From JBKPNJ01 sp963695705 (lineage in GTDB: Bacteria > Actinomycetota > Actinomycetes > Propionibacteriales > Nocardioidaceae): a stretch of 64,000 bases of DNA. The translations under genes were made by a program, and so were the position numbers. This document shows, piece after piece, positions 57,666 through 64,000 of the stretch; position 1 is the stretch's first letter; each line of letters begins with the position of its first letter. The notes beneath the pieces are model-generated. The model made no database searches and was not told the DNA's origin. It saw nothing but the letters and a program-made list of their open reading frames with translations. The stretch lies in contig CAVOHB010000004.1 in NCBI GenBank assembly GCA_963695705.1, positions 558,001 to 622,000 of the forward strand, in the 5' to 3' direction.

Positions 57666-59294
57666 ATGATCGCCACCGACGCGCTCCATCGCGGCCGAGA
57701 GGCCTTCCTGCTCCAGGCGTGGGGCGATGCGTATGCGCAGTTGAGGGCCGCAGAACTCGATGCGACCCTCGAACTCGAGGATCTCGAGCGCCTCGCTGTC
57801 GCGTCGTACCTGATCGGCAGGGACGAGGAAGCGTTCGACGCGTGGGCCCGCGCAGCCAATGAGTGCTCCGGTGTCGGCGCCGACGGCCGAGCCGCCCTCT
57901 ACGCGTTCTGGTTGGGATTCAGCCTGCTGTTCAAGGGCGAGACGGGCCGTGCCGGTGGCTGGCTGGCCCGCGCCCAGCGGTTAGTCGACGACAGCCGCCG
58001 CGACTGTGTGGCTCGAGGCTTTCTGCTCATCCCGGCGGCGCTGCAGAGCATGGGCCAAGGCGAGCCCACCAACGCGTATAGCCAGTTCAGCGAGGCGGCG
58101 GAGGTCGGTCAACGCTACGGCGACCCAGATCTGATCGCTTTCGGCCGGCTTGGCCGCGGACAGGCTCTGATCCGCTTGGGGAAGACCGCCGGGGGCGTGG
58201 CGTTGCTCAACGAGGTCATGATCGCTGTCACCGGCGGCGAGGTGTCCTCGATCACCGCCGGGATCGTGTATTGCGCCGTGCTCCTGGAATGTCGAAATGT
58301 CTTCGATCTTGGCCGGGCGCAGGAGTGGACCGCGGCCCTGAGTCGCTGGTGCGAGTCTCAGCCCGACCTGGTGCCGTACCGGGGACAGTGCCTGATCCAT
58401 CGCGCCGAGATCCTTCAGTTCCACGGTGAGTGGCCACTGGCACTGGATGAAGCACGGTTGGCCTGCAAACGGCTTTCGGGCCACCCCGCCCGTGGACTGG
58501 CCCACTACCAGGAGGCCGAGATACACCGGCTTCGCGGCGACTTCGATGAGGCCGAAGCCGCGTATCGTGCGGCCAACGAATGGGGACGAGAACCTCAGCC
58601 TGGCCTTGCGCTGCTGCGGCTGGCCCAGGGTAAGGCCGATGCCGCTGAGGCTTCGATCTATCGGGTCATGAGTCAGGCGCAGGACCGTCTGGCCCGGTCC
58701 AAGGTGCTCTCGGCCTATGTGGAGATCCTGCTCGCCGCGGATCAGGTGAGTGCTGCACATCTCGGAGCCGATGATCTCTCACAGATCGCGGCCGACTTCG
58801 GCGCGCCGGTCCTGAACGCCGCGTCCGCTGAGGCGACCGGTTCTGTCCTGCTCGCCGAGGGCGAGTATGCGGCTGCCAGCGCCATCTTGCGGCGGGCGCT
58901 GAAGATCTGGCGCGCGCTTGAGGCGCCGTACGACGCGGCGCGTGTCCGAGTCATGATCGGATGCGCGTTCAGGGCCCTTGGGGACGATGACGCGGCAGAG
59001 ATGGAGCTGGGCGCGGCGCGGCAGGTCTTCCTGCAGCTCGGTGCCGCCCCCGACGTCGCTCGAGTCGATGCGCTGTCGGGCGAGGCGAAACCTCCGGCGG
59101 TCGGCGGCCTGACCCGGCGCGAGTTGGAGGTGCTCGCACTCGTAGCGACCGGGAGGACAAACCGCGAGATCGCCACGACACTCGTACTCAGCGAACATAC
59201 GGTCCGCCGCCATCTGCAGAACACCTTCTCCAAGCTCGGCGTGTCCTCACGTGCGCAGGCGACCGCCTTTGCGTTTCGTCATCACCTCGTCTGA
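57666..59294 (+). CDS. LuxR-family regulator with TPR-like sensor region
   Basis: 542 residues: ~470 residues of helical TPR-like repeats (YLIGRDEEAFDAWARAANECSG, HYQEAEIHRLRGDFDEAEAAYR) and a C-terminal LuxR/NarL-type HTH (GLTRRELEVLALVATGRTNREIATTLVLSEHTVRRHLQNTFSKLGV, about 478-542). It has no ATPase motif, so it is a short relative of the LAL type. It lies directly upstream of an aldo/keto reductase on the same strand and is the likely regulator of that gene. Confidence 0.87.
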   Translation: MIATDALHRGREAFLLQAWGDAYAQLRAAELDATLELEDLERLAVASYLIGRDEEAFDAWARAANECSGVGADGRAALYAFWLGFSLLFKGETGRAGGWLARAQRLVDDSRRDCVARGFLLIPAALQSMGQGEPTNAYSQFSEAAEVGQRYGDPDLIAFGRLGRGQALIRLGKTAGGVALLNEVMIAVTGGEVSSITAGIVYCAVLLECRNVFDLGRAQEWTAALSRWCESQPDLVPYRGQCLIHRAEILQFHGEWPLALDEARLACKRLSGHPARGLAHYQEAEIHRLRGDFDEAEAAYRAANEWGREPQPGLALLRLAQGKADAAEASIYRVMSQAQDRLARSKVLSAYVEILLAADQVSAAHLGADDLSQIAADFGAPVLNAASAEATGSVLLAEGEYAAASAILRRALKIWRALEAPYDAARVRVMIGCAFRALGDDDAAEMELGAARQVFLQLGAAPDVARVDALSGEAKPPAVGGLTRRELEVLALVATGRTNREIATTLVLSEHTVRRHLQNTFSKLGVSSRAQATAFAFRHHLV

Positions 59295-59301
59295 CCCACT
59301 G

Positions 59302-59359
59302 GTACGAACGAACCACATCCGGGCCGACGAGGTTGGTAGTGCCGTGCGATGTACGAACG
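59302..59359. promoter_or_regulatory. Paired GTACGAACG motifs upstream of the aldo/keto reductase
   Basis: GTACGAACG occurs at 59302-59310 and 59351-59359, 49 bases apart, both in the 112-base gap before the reductase. Suitable as paired activator sites for the LuxR regulator; binding is not shown. Confidence 0.4.
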
Positions 59360-59406
59360 TCGTCGCCGTTCCTAGCGTTGCGGCAACCGATCGAAAGGTG
59401 GCCATC

Positions 59407-60462
59407 ATGCGCTACCAGCTTCTGGGTCCGAGCGGCCTACGCGTTTCCGAGATCTGCCTTGGCACGATGAGCTTCGGTGACGCCTGGGGCTTCGGGGCCG
59501 ACGAGAAGGAGAGCCACCGCATCCTAGACGCCTTCGCCGACGCGGGCGGAAACTTCATCGACACAGCGAACAAGTACCACGAGGGACAGACCGAGGAGAT
59601 CCTCGGGTCGTTTCTGGGCCCGGGACGCGACCGCTGGGTACTGGCGAGCAAGTACACGCTCGCGATGCGCTCGCATGACCCGAACGCTGCAGGAAACTCC
59701 CGCAAGAACATGCGGGAGTCAGTCGAGTCCAGCTTGCGTCGCCTGAGGACGGACTACCTGGATGTCCTCTGGGTGCACGCCTGGGACTACGCGACCCCCG
59801 TACAAGAGGTCATGCGCGGGCTGGATGATCTGGTCAGCGCGGGAAAGGTGAACTACGTCGGCCTGTCCGACGCTCCCGCCTGGATTGCGTCACAGGCGAA
59901 CACGCTGGCTGGGATGCACGGCTGGAGTCCGTTCGTTGCACTGCAGATCCAATACAACCTGATCGAGCGCACGGCGGAGCGCGAGCTTCTGCCGGTGGCG
60001 GATGCGTTCGGCCTGTCGGTCACGGCATGGGCGCCGATGGGTGGCGGGGTGCTAACCGGGAAGTACACGCGCGAAGCCGCGGGCGGCCCTGTGGACACCA
60101 TGCGAGCCGCGGGCAACCAGCAGAGGCTCACCGATCGCAACCTCGGTATCGGTCGCGAGGTGGATCGGGTCGCCGACGAGACCGGCATGACATCGGCGCA
60201 GGTGGCGACCGCCTGGGTACGGCAGCGCGGCGAGCGGATGATCCCCATCGTCGGGATTCGTAAGCTCGATCAGCTCCACGATGTCCTCCGCAGTCTTGAG
60301 GTGGAGCTGTCCGCTGATCAGCTGTCGCGCCTCGACGAGGCCAGTCGGATCGAGTTCGGCTTTCCGTACAACCTCCTGCGCGGGCCCGAGGGGCAAATGG
60401 TCTATGGCGACCTCGAACCGCAGATCGACCTACCGGGCGCGGCACCGTACAGGTGGCGCTAG
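59407..60462 (+). CDS. Aldo/keto reductase
   Basis: 351 residues. The catalytic tetrad is Asp52, Tyr57, Lys82 and His124 (FIDTANKYHEG, LASKYTL, WVHAWDY). NADPH site region IPIVGIRKLDQL near the end fits the AKR11/YajO-like group. The substrate is unknown; a role downstream of the LuxR regulator is inferred. Confidence 0.92.
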   Translation: MRYQLLGPSGLRVSEICLGTMSFGDAWGFGADEKESHRILDAFADAGGNFIDTANKYHEGQTEEILGSFLGPGRDRWVLASKYTLAMRSHDPNAAGNSRKNMRESVESSLRRLRTDYLDVLWVHAWDYATPVQEVMRGLDDLVSAGKVNYVGLSDAPAWIASQANTLAGMHGWSPFVALQIQYNLIERTAERELLPVADAFGLSVTAWAPMGGGVLTGKYTREAAGGPVDTMRAAGNQQRLTDRNLGIGREVDRVADETGMTSAQVATAWVRQRGERMIPIVGIRKLDQLHDVLRSLEVELSADQLSRLDEASRIEFGFPYNLLRGPEGQMVYGDLEPQIDLPGAAPYRWR

Positions 60463-60596
60463 GCCGCCGAGCCCTGCGCCGCCGACCTGTTGCTGCCGGT
60501 TGGTCGTTTCTCCACAACTGGCTGCAGGTTGTGAGTCATCCCCAGCCTTGCTAGTCGGCTTGTCTGTGTGCTGGTGCGCCGGCGATGTTGGCCGGC

Positions 60597-61676
60597 ATGA
60601 CCACGCGTTCGGTCGAGGCGCAGACGCTGCTTGTCACGGCGGATGAGCTGTTGCTCGATGACCTGCTGCGCCTCTGCGCCGCGGCGGGTGTGACGCCGGA
60701 GGTCTGCCGCGATGTGACGGGCGCTCACCAAGCCTTGTCGACCGCGCGTCTGGTCGTCGTAGGCGCCGACCTGGTGGAGACGCTGGCGGCGTCCGGCTCG
60801 GTTCGGCGCGGCAACGTCGTCGTGGCGACGCTGGATGCGCCCACCGCGGATCTATGGATGTGGGCTGTCCGGATCGGCGCGGAGGACGTCGTCGATGTCG
60901 GCAGAGCGCAGGAGCAGATGGCTTCGAGGTTGGCGGACGTCGTCGATGGTTCGGGGCTTCGGTGCCTCACCGTGGCGGTCGTCGGTGGCTGCGGCGGCGC
61001 CGGTGCGACCACGCTCGCGGCGGGGCTGGCGATCACCGGGTCCGCTCTGGGGTTCCGGGTGCTGCTGGTCGACGGCGACCCGCTGGGCGGAGGGATCGAC
61101 CTCGCGGTGGGGGCGGAGCTCAGCGAGGGTCTGCGCTGGCCGGACCTGGCGGGAACCGTGGGACGTGTATCGGCCTCGTCATTGAGGGCCGCGCTGCCCA
61201 GTGTGGGTGAGCTGGCGGTGATGTCGTGGGATCGGGGCAACGAGCTGACCATCCGTCCGGAGATCATGCGCGAGGTGCTCCGCGCGGGCCAGCGCGGGAA
61301 CCACCTTGTCGTCGTCGACCTGCCACGCAGGCTGGACCCGGCTGCGCATGAAGCGCTGGCTGCCGCGACGACGACCGTGCTGGCGCTGCCGGCGCAGGTC
61401 CGTGCGATCGCCGCCGCCGGCAGGGTCAAGGCCCTTGTCGGCGCGTCGGCCCACGACCTTCGGCTGGTGGTGCGAGCGCCTGGTCCCTCCGGGCTGTCTG
61501 CTCGTCTGGTCGCCGACACGCTGTCGTTGCCGTTGCTCGGTGAGCTGCGGCACGATCCGGCGATCCCCGAGGCGATGGACCGGGGCTTCGGACCATGCCG
61601 CCGTCGCCGTGGCGCACTGCGCCAGCTGTGCCGCCACGTGCTCAATGAGCTGGGGCTGTCCCGAGCCGGCGGCGGC
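60597..61676 (+). CDS. tadZ: TadZ/CpaE-like pilus localisation ATPase
   Basis: An atypical receiver-like N-terminal domain (LLVTADELLLDDLLRLCAAAGV) followed by a MinD-like ATPase domain with deviant Walker A GGCGGAGATT at 130-139, LLVDGDPLGGG and VVVDLPRRLDPA. In actinobacteria this protein (Ssd/TadZ) opens the tad pilus operon. Its frame has no stop of its own here: it continues in frame into the broken tadA copy, ending at 62111. A TGA overlapping the tadA ATG is in another frame, so a late indel is likely. Confidence 0.85.
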
Positions 61677-62102
61677 ATGACTGCCGCCGGCTTAGGCAGG
61701 ACACCGGGGCCGGGTCCGGACGGGCCGGTGGCCCCGGAGCTGTTGGAGCGGCTGCGTTCGGCGCTGGCCGCTGACGGCTCTTATCCGACGCCGTCGCGGG
61801 TCGCGGATGCTTTGCGGTCCGAGGGAGGCGTCTACGGCGATGCCGCGGTGCTTGCTGCGCAACACGCTCGGCGCCGGCCCGTTGGAGCCGTTGCTGCGCA
61901 TCGCCGGTGTCACCGATGTGCTGGTCAACGGTCCCCGGGCGGTCTAGCCGCTGCGCGAGCCGCCGTACGGCCGCGTCGTCACCGAACACCACCGGGGCGG
62001 CCTCCAAGCCCCTGGCCCCGGTCGATGTCTGGCGGCAGCCGGAGGGCGGCGGCTTGCCGACGCCAACCCGTTCGTCGACGTCCGCCTTGCCGACGGCACC
62101 GC
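61677..62102 (+). pseudogene. tadA: Broken first copy of the tadA (CpaF) 5' region
   Basis: Starts ATG 61677 (MTAAGLGRTPGPGPDGPV...) and matches the tadA copy at 63620 at most positions. It has lost 17 bases near 61,870 (the VVDALRRD codons), an in-frame TAG arises at the start of an 80-bp inverted block (61948-62027), and homology ends after codons for ADANPFVDVRLADGTA. It cannot encode a working ATPase. Confidence 0.9.
61948..62027. repeat. 80-bp internal inversion within the broken tadA copy
   Basis: CCGCTGCGCGAGCCGCCGTA through CCGGTCGATG reads as the reverse complement of 63910-63988 in the intact copy, with one extra C. The flanks (GGTCTA left, TGGCGGCAGCC right) are in the normal orientation, so only this block was flipped. 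Confidence 0.9.
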
Positions 62103-62147
62103 TTCATGTGAGCCAGACGACTGTGGCTTGAGCGGTCCGAAGCTTGC

Positions 62148-63236
62148 ATGCATTCCGCACCTCGGTGGGCAGGACGGGGTAGCGAATCGAGGATGTTGGT
62201 GCAGGAGGACCGGACATCCAGCGCGCCGGTACGTCGAGCCTGGTGCCACTATCTGCATGTGGATGCCTTTTGCCTACATCTCGACCACTCCGGCGCGGAG
62301 GCGTTGCTCGAGGCGCTTGAACTCGACTCGATCAGCGACACCGAATTGGATTGCCTGCTTGCGGTGCCTGGGGTCTGGGCGACCGTCGCGAACACCACCA
62401 AGTACCTCCCCGACCATACTGAGGACGCCTTCCGTACGGCTCTACGAACGTGGGTTGAGACCCGTCAGGAGCCGTGGGGCCACTTCGCGCTGGAGTTCGC
62501 GGCCGAGCACGCGGCCGAGGTCAGGGAACTGATCGAGGAACTGAAGGCCGAGCGGGGACTGATCGGGGAAGTGGTGGCGACGCTCGACCCCTACCTGCCT
62601 TCGGCCGGTCCCCTCGAGGTCACGGTGCATTCCGTCGTGTGCGGGGTCTCTGACGGGTTCGTGCTCGACGGGCAGGCGGACCCGGCGTTCTTTCTGGCCC
62701 TCGACCGCGCCCAGGGCGACGTCCAAGGCGTCAAACTCAACATGACCCACGAGCTGTACCACACGGCGCAACAGGCGGCCCGGGCCCGCGTGCCTGGTTT
62801 GACTGCGGTCACGATCGAGCCGGGCATCGCGTCGCCAGTCGTGCGCTTGCTTACCACGGTGCTTGATGAAGGCACGGCCACATGGGTGGCTCGGTCGATG
62901 CTCGAGGGAGATGGGCCATACCTTGCGATGTGGCGATCTGCGTATGAGAAGAACGCCGGGTCGGAGACAGTGGATGCAAACTTCGCGCGGTTCGACCAGC
63001 TGCGAGCAGCCCTGGAGGACGGCACAATGAGCTGGGACGACGCCTACCGCGGCGGATTCTCGGGCATCGGCCCGCCTATGTACTTCGTTGGTTACGAGAT
63101 GTCGCGGGTGATCGAGGAAGCACACGGTCCTCAGCAGATCGGCACCTACTTCGCCGGCCACCCCTCCGCGTTCTTCAGAGATTACGCCGCCCTGTCGCCG
63201 GGAGATGGGCGCCTCGGGGTGACAACAGGTCACTAA
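62148..63236 (+). CDS. Putative zinc peptidase of the DUF5700 type
   Basis: 362 residues (or 347 from ATG 62193). The zinc motif HELYH lies at 201-205, with a likely third ligand Glu241 in VLDEGTATWVA, so a gluzincin arrangement; HSVVCGVSDGFVLDGQADPAFFL precedes it. Fits the family called putative zinc-dependent peptidase. No signal peptide. Its base composition is less G/C rich than the neighbours, and it sits between two copies of the tadA 5' region, so it is probably cargo that arrived with that duplication. Confidence 0.75.
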   Translation: MHSAPRWAGRGSESRMLVQEDRTSSAPVRRAWCHYLHVDAFCLHLDHSGAEALLEALELDSISDTELDCLLAVPGVWATVANTTKYLPDHTEDAFRTALRTWVETRQEPWGHFALEFAAEHAAEVRELIEELKAERGLIGEVVATLDPYLPSAGPLEVTVHSVVCGVSDGFVLDGQADPAFFLALDRAQGDVQGVKLNMTHELYHTAQQAARARVPGLTAVTIEPGIASPVVRLLTTVLDEGTATWVARSMLEGDGPYLAMWRSAYEKNAGSETVDANFARFDQLRAALEDGTMSWDDAYRGGFSGIGPPMYFVGYEMSRVIEEAHGPQQIGTYFAGHPSAFFRDYAALSPGDGRLGVTTGH

Positions 63237-63619
63237 CGGAGGATCCCCGTCCGTCAGTCACTCACGCTGGCCGCCGCGTGAGTAGCGGGATCGGCGAACG
63301 CCCGCTCGGTGAGCGCTGATCGCGGCAAGCTGGTGTGCGTTCGGAGGCAGAACGGTCCTGGCTGGAGACCGGCAATTGCGCCGAGGGTTCATCCACCCTT
63401 GACACCACTGCAACGGGACTCTCCGACCATCCCTGGCTTGTTGTGGGCGCCGTCGGCCTTGCCCGTTACCCGGTGTGGCATGGCGGTGGAGTAGCCAGCC
63501 AAGGGCACTGGCCATGGGCCAGCAATCGGGGTCTGTACACAGTTGCTGGATGTAGGCGGGTTGTCCCCAGCGTTGCGATTGGGTTGGTGGCGTCACGCTC
63601 TCCTGGTCACGGTGGCGTT
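63237..63619. other. Intergenic region before the second tadA copy
   Basis: About 380 bases with no convincing gene. Its last part (ACAGTTGCTGGATG...TTGTCCCCAGCGTTGC, 63,540-63,577) resembles the sequence upstream of tadZ (ACAACTGGCTGC...CATCCCCAGCCTTGC, 60,517-60,550), suggesting that an operon promoter was also copied. Confidence 0.5.
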
Positions 63620-64000
63620 GTGACGACTACCGCCGGATTCGCGCCGGACACCGGGGCCGGGTCGGACGAGCCGGTGGCCCCGGCGCTGTTGGAGCGGCTG
63701 CGTTCGGCGCTGGCCGCCGACGGCTCTTATCCGACGCCGTCGCGGGTCGCGGATGCGTTGCGGTCCGAGGGAGGCGTCTACGGCGATGCCGCGGTGCTTG
63801 CGGTGGTCGACGCGTTGCGGCGCGACACGCTCGGCGCCGGCCCGTTGGAGCCGTTGCTGCGCACCGCCGGTGTCACCGATGTGCTGGTCAACGGTCCCCG
63901 GGCGGTCTACATCGACCGGGGCCAGGGCTTGGAGGCCGCCCCGGTGGTGTTCGGTGACGACGCCGCCGTACGGCGGCTCGCGCAGCGGTTGGCGGCAGCC
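63620..64000 (+). CDS. tadA: TadA/CpaF-family pilus ATPase, 3'-truncated by the window
   Basis: Only the first 127 codons are visible. GTG start, Gly/Pro-rich N-terminus, then LLERLRSALAADGSYPTPSRVADALR and the N-terminal domain ending ...GPLEPLLRTAGVTDVLVNGPRAVYIDRGQGLE, typical of TadA before its Walker motifs. The reading frame is intact, so this is the functional copy. It powers assembly of Flp/Tad pili. Confidence 0.88.
   Translation, partial: MTTTAGFAPDTGAGSDEPVAPALLERLRSALAADGSYPTPSRVADALRSEGGVYGDAAVLAVVDALRRDTLGAGPLEPLLRTAGVTDVLVNGPRAVYIDRGQGLEAAPVVFGDDAAVRRLAQRLAAA

Overview
The window is high-GC actinobacterial DNA. Lineage markers are a WhiB4/WblA-type WhiB protein, a DUF5063 gene behind recR, a class A PBP with a PASTA module, paired ArsA-like ATPases, Crp and MarP homologues, and a TadZ/TadA pilus locus. 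Many genes seem to start leaderless, with a TANNNT -10 box 6-7 bases before the start codon. The gene order around whiB, crp, nth, marP, ephE and acs matches the block known in Mycobacterium (Rv3667-Rv3683) and partly in Streptomyces. I cannot assign a genus.

Layout: 0-4.5 kb holds an M28 peptidase, a Mut7-C protein and a tightly packed trio: acidic repeat peptide, cupin/JmjC oxygenase, sucrase/ferredoxin-like protein. 4.5-10.8 kb is core: tRNA-Ser, SRP RNA, dnaX-ybaB-recR-DUF5063, then ask-asd (aspartate pathway). 10.8-15.3 kb has an SDR, a tyrosinase with a separately encoded partner domain, and a membrane PI-PLC-like protein. 15.3-19.4 kb looks like an island beside tRNA-Pro: an M20 amidohydrolase, a fragment of the upstream tyrosinase gene, a transporter remnant, copies of the tRNA-Pro 3' end and an IS481-family element.

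19.4-41 kb is the conserved envelope/redox block: metallophosphoesterase, YqeY, PBP, WhiB, two ArsA-like ATPases, DUF4177, RidA, Nudix, MBL hydrolase, Crp, Nth, TlpA, CoA-type Nudix, MarP, EphE, holin-like protein, Acs and an acetate channel. It is interrupted by a catabolic insert at 26.5-30.6 kb: succinyl-CoA:3-ketoacid CoA-transferase (scoAB), a fused StyA-StyB-type monooxygenase/reductase and an alpha/beta hydrolase.

41-60 kb is more variable: GMC (BetA-like) oxidoreductase, P450, MFS exporter, methyltransferases, Fic-like protein, HAD and APH proteins, a REC/TrxR-like fusion, a membrane class III cyclase, a BNR-repeat protein coupled to a MoaD-like protein, and a LuxR regulator next to an aldo/keto reductase. 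From 60.6 kb to the end is a tad locus: tadZ, a broken tadA copy with an internal 80-bp inversion, a zinc-peptidase-like gene, and a second tadA copy running off the window.

Three features cut across genes. A 48-bp near-palindromic repeat occurs three times. Partial duplications recur (tyrosinase, HAD 3' end, tadA). At least eight otherwise well-conserved genes between 36 and 57 kb carry single-base frameshifts, often in short G or C runs, which suggests sequence error at least in part.
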